From an uncultured Atopobiaceae bacterium (GTDB lineage Bacteria > Actinomycetota > Coriobacteriia > Coriobacteriales > Atopobiaceae), in the NCBI GenBank assembly GCA_905233865.1, contig CAJOGH010000054.1, positions 1-6,671 of the forward strand: DNA of 6,671 nt. Direction: 5' to 3'. Made by a program: the position numbers and the translations under genes. Below, piece by piece: positions 1 to 5,494 of the stretch. The notes under the pieces were generated by a model, which saw only the letters and a list, made by a program, of their open reading frames with translations, ran no database searches and was not told the origin of the DNA. Every line of letters starts with the position of its first letter. Position 1 is the first letter of the stretch.

Positions 1-779
1 AAGACTGTTTCGGGCGTGTCGTCGATCATGAGGCTCACGCCCGTGACCTGCTCGAAGGTGCGGATGTTGCGGCCCTCACGGCCGATGATGCGGCCCTTGA
101 GGTCGTCAGAGGGAATGTGGACAGAGGTGACGGTGATCTCGCCGGCCTGGTCGGAAGCGCAGCGCTGTATGGCAACGGCGACGATCTCGCGTGCCTGCTT
201 GTTGGCACTGGCGCGCACACGCTGCTCGCTCTCGCGCAGGATCTGGGCCTCCTCCTTGACGCAGTCGGCGCGCACGCGGTCAATGAGCTCCTTGTGGGCG
301 TCCTCGCGCGTGAGCGTGGAGATGCGCTCGAGCTCGACGGTCTGACGCTCGAAGGCCTGGTCAAGCTCCTTGGAACGGCGGTCAATGTCACCAGAGAGCT
401 TGGAGAGCTGGGACTCGCGCGCGTCGAGCGCGTCATTGCGGCGGTCAAGGGACTCCTCGCGCTGCATGACCCTGCTCTCGAGCTTGCGCAGCTCGCTCTT
501 GCGCTGCTTCTCCTCTGCCGAGGCGGCCTGACGCTGCTGGAGGATCTCCTCCTTGGCCTCCAGGAGGCGCTCCTTCTTGGCGCTCTCGGCCTCGCGGATG
601 GTCTTGTCAGCCTTGGCCTGGGCCTCGGCCTCGATGGTTTCGGCGCGCTTCTGTGCGCCCGAGATCTTCTCGTCCGCCTCGCGCAAACGAGAGCTGTTGC
701 GCGCGGAGAGGACGAGGTACGCGATGACGGCGCCGGCGACGACGCCAACCACGCAGAACACAATTGCCATGCTGTCCAT
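1..779 (-). CDS. rny: Ribonuclease Y, N-terminal part (3' end beyond the window)
   Basis: RNase Y is a membrane-anchored endoribonuclease that starts decay of many mRNAs in Gram-positive bacteria. The 259 residues visible follow the family order. A membrane segment spans about residues 4-24 (AIVFCVVGVVAGAVIAYLVL). A long charged coiled coil of Glu/Lys/Arg/Ala runs from about 28 to 205. A KH RNA-binding domain starts near 214, with the GREG loop at 233-236 and the family-typical stretch LKGRIIGREGRNIRTFEQVTG. The catalytic HD domain lies past base 1. The ATG at 777-779 has an AGGAG Shine-Dalgarno five bases upstream (785-789). A second ATG at 768-770 is a less likely start because it has no such site. 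No stop codon interrupts the frame to the window edge. It follows recX by about 226 bases and probably has its own promoter (981-1009). The family call is secure; catalytic competence cannot be judged from this part. Confidence 0.97.
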   Translation of the reverse strand, partial: MDSMAIVFCVVGVVAGAVIAYLVLSARNSSRLREADEKISGAQKRAETIEAEAQAKADKTIREAESAKKERLLEAKEEILQQRQAASAEEKQRKSELRKLESRVMQREESLDRRNDALDARESQLSKLSGDIDRRSKELDQAFERQTVELERISTLTREDAHKELIDRVRADCVKEEAQILRESEQRVRASANKQAREIVAVAIQRCASDQAGEITVTSVHIPSDDLKGRIIGREGRNIRTFEQVTGVSLMIDDTPETV

Positions 780-784
780 GTCTG

Positions 785-789
785 CTCCT
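785..789 (-). promoter_or_regulatory. Ribosome binding site of rny
   Basis: AGGAG on the minus strand lies five bases before the ATG at 777-779. It favours this ATG over the in-frame ATG three codons later. The site is embedded in CTAGGAG (785-791), which has a perfect 7-nt complement further up the leader. Confidence 0.75.
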
Positions 790-920
790 AGTTACCTACG
801 TTTGACGTGTTCAGGAGACTGCCAACGTGCGGCAGAACCCGTCCCTAGGAGACGACGACCTTGCTATCACAAGCTATGCTGCGCCCTGCGACGAATCACA
901 AAACGCAAGGTAGAGCAGGT

Positions 921-957
921 AAAAGTAAGACGTATGCCGCGCTTTGAGCGACATACG
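921..957 (-). terminator. Hairpin with T-rich tail between recX and rny (terminator or attenuator)
   Basis: On the minus strand a 10-bp stem (CGTATGTCGC with GCGGCATACG, one G·T pair) closes a 7-base loop. It is followed at once by TCTTACTTTT. Seen in the plus direction the stem has an A-C mismatch and no T-run, so the polarity fits minus-strand transcripts. It lies about 50-80 bases past the recX stop and may end the recA-recX transcript. The strong promoter at 981-1009 is upstream of it, however, so rny transcripts from that promoter must also cross it. An attenuator or a 5' stabilising hairpin is therefore equally possible. The T-tract is interrupted, so termination is likely incomplete. 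Confidence 0.5.
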
Positions 958-980
958 GAAGTCAGCTAGGTGACGGTATT

Positions 981-1009
981 ATTCTATGTGTGATTGATGA
1001 GGGTGTCAA
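981..1009 (-). promoter_or_regulatory. Near-consensus housekeeping sigma promoter, probably for rny
   Basis: On the minus strand TTGACA (1004-1009) is followed after exactly 17 bases by TAGAAT (981-986). The -35 is a perfect match and the -10 matches five of six positions. The -35 overlaps the recX stop codon (TGA at 1006-1008). Predicted transcription start is near 974. The nearest downstream gene on this strand is rny. No comparable promoter was found between this point and the rny start. Confidence 0.7.
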
Positions 1010-1716
1010 ACATCCTCACGCTGAGCGGCGGCCTCGAGCTGGCGACTGACGGCCTCTGACGCCACGCCATACGAGAACCCCCTGCCCATAAGAAACCTAA
1101 CAAGCTTCTGGTAGGCGTTCTTCTGAGGAATACACCTGCGCGCGACAAGTGCCTGGGCACGAGCGGTCTCGTCATCTGAGTCTAGATAGCCATAGGGCCA
1201 ACCCTTGAGCGTCTGCGCCACGTCAATGCCATGACGTGCGAGCTCGGACACGATGCGTCGCTCCCCCCAGCCAGCCGAGACCTTGGAGCGCACGAACATG
1301 TCCGCGTAACGCTCGTCGTTTATGACATAGACCTCCTCCATGCGCGCAGCGGTTGCACGTGCCAGGTCCTCGTCAAAGCCATCACGGACAAGACGTTGAG
1401 CGAGGTCGTGGCGTGAATACTCGCGCATGTCCGCAAGACCTATCGCACGCTTGCGCGCGACGTCGGGGGCAAGGCGAGCCACGAGCGCCTCCAGCTCGCC
1501 TATCGTTGACACGAAAGCCCCCTCGCGCAGGGCGGCACAGAGGGCGCGCCCCACGAGAACCGGAACCTGGAGGTCGGCCGGGGCGTCCGCGGGCACGTCA
1601 TCACGTAGCCAGACGCGTGCCGGTGGCTTACGCGCCTGGGCAAAGGAGCTGGCGGCGCGCGCAGGAAACACCACGCGCACGCCGCCCGCCTGTATCTCCT
1701 TGGGAGCGCTAGGCAC
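1006..1716 (-). CDS. recX: Regulatory protein RecX
   Basis: RecX binds RecA filaments and tunes RecA's recombinase and co-protease activity in the cytoplasm. The 236-residue product is mid-sized to long for the family. It has a poorly conserved N-terminal part (about 1-85) followed by three helical RecX repeats. The first is near 89-125 (AIGLADMREYSRHDLAQRLV), the second near 132-165 with INDERYADMFVRSK, and the third near 184-228 with KLVRFLMGRGFSYGVASEAV. The start is GTG at 1714-1716, inside the end of recA, with an 8-base overlap. GGAGGG at 1722-1727 sits five bases upstream, which supports this start and implies translational coupling to recA. It should be co-transcribed from the SOS-controlled recA promoter, so inhibitor and target rise together. 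Its stop codon overlaps the -35 element of the next promoter. Confidence 0.95.
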   Translation of the reverse strand: MPSAPKEIQAGGVRVVFPARAASSFAQARKPPARVWLRDDVPADAPADLQVPVLVGRALCAALREGAFVSTIGELEALVARLAPDVARKRAIGLADMREYSRHDLAQRLVRDGFDEDLARATAARMEEVYVINDERYADMFVRSKVSAGWGERRIVSELARHGIDVAQTLKGWPYGYLDSDDETARAQALVARRCIPQKNAYQKLVRFLMGRGFSYGVASEAVSRQLEAAAQREDV

Positions 1717-2812
1717 CGGAGCCCTCCGTCACGCCCACGTCCTCGGCACTTGCGGCAATGGGAGCGTCGTCGTCCACGACAAGGCCGATGGCAACGCGTG
1801 CCTTGGTGTCGATCTCCTCCAGGAGCTCAGGGTTGGACCGCAGGAACTCCTTGGCCGCCTCGCGACCCTGCCCCAGGCGCTCCTGGCCATAGGTGTACCA
1901 AGCCCCTGACTTGTTGACGATGTCAAGCTCGACACCCAGGTCGAGGATGGAGCCCTCCTTGGAGATGCCCGTTCCGTACATGATGTCGAACTCGGCGGTC
2001 CTAAAGGGAGGTGCCACCTTGTTCTTGACAACCTTGACACGGACGCGATTGCCGATGACGTCGTTGCCCTGCTTGATGGACTCTATACGACGGATGTCCA
2101 TGCGGACGGACGAGTAGAACTTGAGGGCGCGTCCGCCTGGGGTGGTCTCCGGGTTGCCAAACATGACACCAATCTTCTCGCGCAGCTGGTTGATGAAGAT
2201 GCAGGTCGTGTCCGACTTGGAGAGCGAGATGGCAAGCTTGCGCAGCGCCTGGCTCATCAGGCGGGCCTGGAGGCCAACGGTCGTGTCGCCTATCTCGCCC
2301 TCGATCTCCGCTCGCGGCACGAGCGCAGCCACGGAGTCAACGACAACGACGTCGATGGCTCCAGAGCACACGAGCATGTCGCAGATCTCAAGGGCCTGCT
2401 CGCCATAGTCAGGCTGCGAGATGAGGACCTCGTCGATGTCGACGCCTATGCGGGCTGCATACCCGGGGTCAAGGGCATGCTCGGCGTCGATGAAGGCGAC
2501 CACGCCGCCCATAGCCTGGGCCTCAGCGAGGATCTCGAGCGACAGCGTGGTCTTGCCTGACGACTCAGGGCCGTAGATCTCGACGATGCGGCCACGCGGG
2601 ACGCCGCCTATGCCGAGCGCGTAGTCGAGCGCGATCGTGCCCGTCGGAATCGCCTCGACCTCGAACTTGGGCCCTTCGTCGCCAAAGCGCATGATCGAGC
2701 CCTTGCCAAACTTCTGCTCGATCTTCTTTTCGGTATCGGCGATGACGGCCGCGCGCTCCTCGCCGTAGGTCTTTTCCTGGACGGTGCGGGTGGTAGTTGA
2801 CTTCTTGGCCAT
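1709..2812 (-). CDS. recA: Recombinase RecA
   Basis: RecA forms ATP-dependent filaments on single-stranded DNA, catalyses strand exchange and triggers LexA self-cleavage in the SOS response. The 367-residue protein is full length. The N-terminal domain covers about 1-45 and includes KKIEQKFGKGSIMRFGD. Walker A is GPESSGKTT at 81-89. The catalytic glutamate lies in DAEHALD (109-115, E111). Walker B is VVVVDS at 155-160. DNA-binding loop L1 is around EGEIGD (171-176). Loop L2 begins after INQLREK, with the switch Gln at 209, and includes FGNPETTPGG. The acidic C-terminal tail runs from about 345. No intein or frame break is seen. The ATG at 2810-2812 has AGGAG (2818-2822) five bases upstream. 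It has its own LexA-controlled promoter and overlaps recX at its end. No motif is missing. Confidence 0.99.
   Translation of the reverse strand: MAKKSTTTRTVQEKTYGEERAAVIADTEKKIEQKFGKGSIMRFGDEGPKFEVEAIPTGTIALDYALGIGGVPRGRIVEIYGPESSGKTTLSLEILAEAQAMGGVVAFIDAEHALDPGYAARIGVDIDEVLISQPDYGEQALEICDMLVCSGAIDVVVVDSVAALVPRAEIEGEIGDTTVGLQARLMSQALRKLAISLSKSDTTCIFINQLREKIGVMFGNPETTPGGRALKFYSSVRMDIRRIESIKQGNDVIGNRVRVKVVKNKVAPPFRTAEFDIMYGTGISKEGSILDLGVELDIVNKSGAWYTYGQERLGQGREAAKEFLRSNPELLEEIDTKARVAIGLVVDDDAPIAASAEDVGVTEGSGA
1722..1727 (-). promoter_or_regulatory. Ribosome binding site of recX inside the recA coding end
   Basis: GGAGGG on the minus strand lies within the last codons of recA, five bases before the GTG at 1714-1716. 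It decides the recX start and shows that ribosomes finishing recA (stop 1709-1711) pass directly over the recX initiation site. Confidence 0.7.
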
Positions 2813-2839
2813 GGTTTCTCCTGTCCCTTTGACGTCCTA

Positions 2840-2868
2840 ACGATATACGAACATTCGTTCGTAGTCAA
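2840..2868 (-). promoter_or_regulatory. recA promoter
   Basis: On the minus strand TTGACT (2863-2868; five of six to consensus) is followed after 17 bases by TATCGT (2840-2845; four of six). This places transcription start near 2833 and leaves a leader of about 20 bases before the recA ATG. The modest -10 is usual for a regulated promoter. The spacer is occupied by the SOS box. Confidence 0.7.
2846..2863. promoter_or_regulatory. LexA operator (SOS box) of recA
   Basis: TACGAAC-ATTC-GTTCGTA is a perfect 7+7 inverted repeat. Its core CGAAC-N4-GTTCG (2848-2861) agrees with the LexA operator known from Actinobacteria and Firmicutes. The palindrome fills the spacer between the recA -35 and -10 elements, so LexA bound here would block RNA polymerase directly. 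No lexA gene is in the window; repression by LexA is inferred from the site and from the known biology of recA. Confidence 0.92.
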
Positions 2869-2876
2869 TGCTGGAT

Positions 2877-2892
2877 GCGAGAGGCGCCTCGC
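2877..2892. repeat. Short GC-rich palindrome upstream of recA promoter
   Basis: GCGAG and CTCGC (2877-2881, 2888-2892) flank a 6-base loop, and a perfect 10-base palindrome GAGGCGCCTC lies at 2881-2890. In the plus direction TTTTG follows, like a small terminator, but no plus-strand gene is seen to need one. It lies just upstream of the recA -35. It may be an operator half, a weak hairpin, or chance in GC-rich DNA. Confidence 0.3.
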
Positions 2893-2948
2893 TTTTGTCA
2901 CAGTGTCGCACAGACGCCTGGGCAGACATTCCATTCGCGCATACAAAC

Positions 2949-2979
2949 ACGTGGTAGAAATGCAACATTTCTACCACGT
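2949..2979 (-). terminator. Perfect 14-bp inverted repeat: candidate terminator of the rodZ-pncC run, or an operator
   Basis: ACGTGGTAGAAATG (2949-2962) and its exact complement (2966-2979) are separated by only CAA. On the minus strand the stem is followed by GTTTGTAT, a weak T-rich tail, while the plus direction has none. It begins about 64 bases after the pncC stop. This fits an intrinsic terminator with a poor U-tract for the upstream operon. The stem is not GC-rich, and a further TTCTACCA copy (2986-2993) lies 17 bases from the one in the right arm. A protein-binding operator is therefore a real alternative. Confidence 0.5.
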
Positions 2980-2995
2980 CAAGCCTTCTACCAGG

Positions 2996-3033
2996 CCATT
3001 AGGAAGCCAAAATTCAACTTTTGGATGGTTTTT
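2996..3033 (+). repeat. AT-rich inverted repeat with plus-strand T-run behind pncC
   Basis: CCAAAA (3007-3012) and TTTTGG (3019-3024) form a 6-bp stem around TTCAAC. Outer CCAT (2996-2999) and ATGG (3025-3028) can extend it across a 7-base bulge. In the plus direction TTTTT (3029-3033) follows directly, as in an intrinsic terminator. On the minus strand, the sense of all genes here, the tail is only CTTCC. It begins ten bases after the pncC stop. It could stop antisense transcription or be a weak part of a composite terminator. The stem has few GC pairs. Confidence 0.35.
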
Positions 3034-3042
3034 ACGACTACC

Positions 3043-3552
3043 CTAGCCAAGAGAGCGAAGCAGCAGCTCAAGGGCGGTGGCAACCGTCTTCGCACGCACG
3101 GCGTCGCGGTCACCCGAGAACACGTGACGCTCCGAGACGGTGTCAGAGCCGATAGAGCACGCAAACCAGACCGTGCCCACGGGCTTGCCGGGAACGGCAC
3201 CACCAGGTCCCGCGATGCCCGTCACCGCCACGGCGGCGTCACTCGCTAGCACGCGCCGTGCGCCCTCGGCCATCTGACAGGCACATTCCTGGGAGACGGC
3301 ACCCACCGTGTCGAGCGTCTCCTGGCTCACGCCAAGGACGCGGTGCTTGACGGAGCACGCATAAGAAACGACCGACCCCATGACGACGTCAGACGACCCG
3401 GCAATAGCAGTCAACGTGCCACTCACCAGGCCTCCCGTGCACGACTCGGCCGTACCGACCGTCTTACCCGCGCGACGGGCGCTCTCGAGGACGTCCGTCG
3501 CGAGCGCGCGCAGGTCGTCCTGGCTTGGCAGCTCTATGTCCTTATCGACCAT
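3043..3552 (-). CDS. pncC: Nicotinamide-nucleotide amidohydrolase PncC (stand-alone CinA C-terminal domain)
   Basis: PncC deamidates nicotinamide mononucleotide to nicotinate mononucleotide and ammonia in pyridine-nucleotide salvage. The protein has 169 residues, as expected for the CinA C-terminal domain alone; the N-terminal MoaB-like half of full CinA is absent. Family motifs are TAESCTGG (34-41), the GSVVSYACSVK segment (59-69), GAVS (84-87), VTGIAGPGG (110-118), PVGTVW (124-129) and GDRDAVR (147-153). I chose the ATG at 3550-3552 because GAGGAA lies just upstream. An earlier in-frame GTG at 3562-3564 would add MRNL (GTG read as Met) but has no ribosome site. The start lies inside the end of pgsA (11-base overlap), so translation is probably coupled. 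Association of cinA-type genes with recA is common and was once read as a competence link; nothing here shows that. Confidence 0.93.
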   Translation of the reverse strand: MVDKDIELPSQDDLRALATDVLESARRAGKTVGTAESCTGGLVSGTLTAIAGSSDVVMGSVVSYACSVKHRVLGVSQETLDTVGAVSQECACQMAEGARRVLASDAAVAVTGIAGPGGAVPGKPVGTVWFACSIGSDTVSERHVFSGDRDAVRAKTVATALELLLRSLG

Positions 3553-4153
3553 CAGATTCCTCACTCATCAGGTTCCAGCTCTTGACGGCATAGTCTATGC
3601 CAGACCACGCCGTGAGCACGCAGGCTACGGCCAGCATCACATAGCTGATCCACCACAACGCAAAGTGGACGGGGCCGTCGGTCACACACAGCAGCCCCAA
3701 CAGGCCGCAGAGCGCGATCATCGTGGTGGCCGTCTTCCACTTGCCCAGGTTGGACGCGGCAACGACCACGCCATGGGATGCGACGACCATGCGAAGCCCG
3801 CTCACGAGGAACTCACGCGAGAGCACGATGAGCAGGACCCACGGCGACACCAGGTGCACCTCGAGCAGGTAGCAGAGGGCCACAAGCACCGCAAGCTTGT
3901 CGGCAATGGGGTCAAGGAACTTGCCAAAGGTGGTTATCTCTCCCCTGCTGCGCGCCAAGTGCCCGTCGAGCTTGTCGGTCAGCGAGATGAGCACGTAGAC
4001 AACGAGGACGACCCAGGGGCTCACCAGGGCCGCGTCGCCGCGGATAGCGGGACTGAGCTCGGCCAGAAGAAGCCAGAGTGGTAGCAGCGCCACGCGAACG
4101 AGGGTGACGATGTTGGCTGGGGTCCACAAACCGCCGCGCGACGAGTCCGCCAT
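3542..4153 (-). CDS. pgsA: CDP-diacylglycerol--glycerol-3-phosphate 3-phosphatidyltransferase
   Basis: PgsA transfers the phosphatidyl group of CDP-diacylglycerol to glycerol-3-phosphate, giving phosphatidylglycerophosphate, the committed step toward phosphatidylglycerol and cardiolipin. The 203-residue protein has the N-terminal TPANIVTLVR pattern and the full CDP-alcohol phosphotransferase motif from D60 to D85: D60, D63-G64, A67-R68, G77, D81, D85. About five or six hydrophobic segments fit an integral membrane enzyme (roughly 14-33, 46-58, 86-98, 101-120, 141-157, 165-183). Related enzymes of the superfamily share the motif (PgsA, PIS, cardiolipin synthase CLS II). The neighbours and the SLTDKLDGHLAR sequence favour PgsA. 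The start ATG directly abuts the rimO stop codon, and GGAGGG seven bases upstream lies in the rimO end, implying coupling. Confidence 0.92.
   Translation of the reverse strand: MADSSRGGLWTPANIVTLVRVALLPLWLLLAELSPAIRGDAALVSPWVVLVVYVLISLTDKLDGHLARSRGEITTFGKFLDPIADKLAVLVALCYLLEVHLVSPWVLLIVLSREFLVSGLRMVVASHGVVVAASNLGKWKTATTMIALCGLLGLLCVTDGPVHFALWWISYVMLAVACVLTAWSGIDYAVKSWNLMSEESDGR
3557..3562 (-). promoter_or_regulatory. Ribosome binding site that decides the pncC start
   Basis: GAGGAA on the minus strand, within the last codons of pgsA, lies about five bases before the ATG at 3550-3552. The competing GTG at 3562-3564 overlaps this site and has none of its own, so the shorter protein is preferred. 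Confidence 0.6.
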
Positions 4154-5476
4154 CTAGCGTCCCTCCACGATCGTGCCGACGAGCTCATAGCAGAACGAGT
4201 CGACGAGCCTAACGCGGACCATGTCGCCCACAGACGCCTCGCCCTCCTCGATATGAACGACGCCGTCGGAGTCCGGAGCCTGGAACCAGGTATGGCCTAC
4301 GAGCTCGGGGCCGTCCTCCCCCTCCTCGATGCCGTCAATGATGACGTCGACCTCCTCGCCCACATGGGCGGCGGTGGCACTGAAGCCCATCTGCTCGCAG
4401 AGGTCGACCATCTGTTGGTTGCGATCGGCCTTGACGTCGTCGCTCACCTGGTTGGGAAGCTCGGCTGCGCGGGTCCCCTCCTCCGGCGAGTAGGCAAAGA
4501 CGGAGCAGTAGTCCAACTCGGCACGCTCGACGAAGTCCATGAGCTCGTCAAACTGCTCGTCCGTCTCGCCGGGGAAGCCAACCATAGCCGTGGAGCGCAG
4601 GGCCATGCCGGGGATCTCACGACGCAGGCGCTCAAAGAGCTCGAGGTAGGACTCGGCGGAGCCGCGGCGCGCCATGGCATGGAGCACGGGCGTCGAGCAA
4701 TGCTGGACGGGGATGTCAATATAGGGCAGGACCTCGTCGACGTCACGGATGACGGAGATGAGCTCGTCGGTCATGCCCTCGGGCTGCAGGTACAGGACGC
4801 GAACCCAGCCATGGTAGGGACGGACGTGGTCGGCCACGTCGCGCAGGAGGTCAGCGAGGGTAGGCGCGCCATCCAGGTCATGGCCCCACACGCCCGTGTC
4901 CTGGCCGATAAGAACCACCTCGCGTACCCCGCCGGCCATAAGCATGTCCACCTCGGACAGGATCTCTGAGGCTGGGCGCGAGGCATAGCGGCCACGGATG
5001 TAGGGAATCGCACAGAAGGTGCAGTAGCGGTCGCAGCCGTCGGAGATCTTCACGAAGGCGCTGGCAGCCTCAACGGTTCGCAGGACGGACGGCTCCTCGC
5101 CGTGAACCTGGGCACCTCTCCCAAGTACGCGGTCGACGACCTCCACGATGCCGTCCTCCTCATCATGGCGGACGAACGCCGCGACCTCAGGGAGCTCGGA
5201 GGGCAGGTCATCACCGTAGCGTGAGGGAACGCAGCCACACATGACGATGGGAAGGCTGCGGGCGCCCTCGACGGCCTCCTCGGCAAGGGTCAGCGTGCAC
5301 TCGATGCTCTCGGAGGTCGCGCTGGCCAAAAACGAGCAGGTGTTCACGATGGCAACGTCAGCCTCGTCGACCGAGCTTGCCTCGCCATAACCGGCGCCCG
5401 TGAGCAGCGCGCGCATGCGGTCGGTGTCGACCTCGTTCTTGGCGCAGCCCAGGGTGATGTAGAGGACCTTGGACAT
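4154..5476 (-). CDS. rimO: Ribosomal protein uS12 (S12) methylthiotransferase RimO
   Basis: RimO is a radical-SAM enzyme that adds a methylthio group to a conserved aspartate of ribosomal protein S12. The 440-residue protein has three family domains. The N-terminal UPF0004 domain carries cluster cysteines C11 (LGCAKN), C47 (NTCSF) and C82 (CGCVPSRYG). The radical-SAM core has C148-x3-C152-x2-C155 in SDGCDRYCTFCAIPYIRGR. A C-terminal TRAM domain covers about 372-437. RimO rather than the tRNA enzyme MiaB is indicated by GCAKNEVDTDRM, the HDEEDGIVEVV stretch, IPVQH, the APDSDGVV segment in TRAM and the closing CYELVGTIV. An extra cysteine, C80, sits two residues before C82. The ATG at 5474-5476 has no clear Shine-Dalgarno, so it may depend on ribosomes arriving from yajQ 18 bases upstream. 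The stop codon touches the pgsA start. Confidence 0.95.
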   Translation of the reverse strand: MSKVLYITLGCAKNEVDTDRMRALLTGAGYGEASSVDEADVAIVNTCSFLASATSESIECTLTLAEEAVEGARSLPIVMCGCVPSRYGDDLPSELPEVAAFVRHDEEDGIVEVVDRVLGRGAQVHGEEPSVLRTVEAASAFVKISDGCDRYCTFCAIPYIRGRYASRPASEILSEVDMLMAGGVREVVLIGQDTGVWGHDLDGAPTLADLLRDVADHVRPYHGWVRVLYLQPEGMTDELISVIRDVDEVLPYIDIPVQHCSTPVLHAMARRGSAESYLELFERLRREIPGMALRSTAMVGFPGETDEQFDELMDFVERAELDYCSVFAYSPEEGTRAAELPNQVSDDVKADRNQQMVDLCEQMGFSATAAHVGEEVDVIIDGIEEGEDGPELVGHTWFQAPDSDGVVHIEEGEASVGDMVRVRLVDSFCYELVGTIVEGR

Positions 5477-5494
5477 GGTTGGGAGCGTCCGTTC

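Larger units (their letters stand above)
780..974 (-). promoter_or_regulatory. Long 5' leader of rny
   Basis: If transcription starts about seven bases after the -10 element, near 974, rny has an untranslated leader of roughly 195 bases. No convincing small reading frame was found in it. It contains a strong hairpin close to the 5' end (931-957), a 7-bp stem with one G·U pair (arms 884-890 and 904-910) and a short CTGCC/GGCAG hairpin (arms 819-823 and 831-835). CTCCTAG at 845-851 (minus-strand reading) is perfectly complementary to the CTAGGAG that holds the rny Shine-Dalgarno (785-791). A second CTCCT lies at 813-817. These features could let the leader control translation or decay of rny mRNA. 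That role is inference, and no known riboswitch class was recognised. Confidence 0.4.

Noticed and set aside
35..763. Minus-strand frame of 242 codons overlapping rny in another phase
   Set aside because: It is an Arg/Ser/Pro-rich out-of-frame shadow of rny with no recognisable domain.
117..791. Long plus-strand reading frame opposite rny
   Set aside because: Its Leu/Ala/Gly-rich product is the mirror of the RNase Y coiled-coil codons. The minus-strand frame gives a clear membrane segment, coiled coil and KH domain.
2831..2860. A plus-strand promoter divergent from recA, beginning at TTGACG (2830-2835)
   Set aside because: No acceptable -10 element occurs at 16-18 bases from the TTGACG.
2875..3249. 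Plus-strand frame crossing the pncC-recA gap
   Set aside because: Most of it is antisense to pncC, and it runs through the inverted repeats with no ribosome site and no domain resemblance.
3380..4084. Plus-strand frame opposite pgsA and pncC
   Set aside because: Its His/Gln/Asp-rich composition is the complement of hydrophobic membrane codons; the minus-strand genes carry full motifs.
4253..4969. Plus-strand frame of 238 codons opposite rimO
   Set aside because: It has no ribosome site or domain, and it lies opposite a complete radical-SAM gene with all cluster cysteines; high GC content keeps the opposite strand open.
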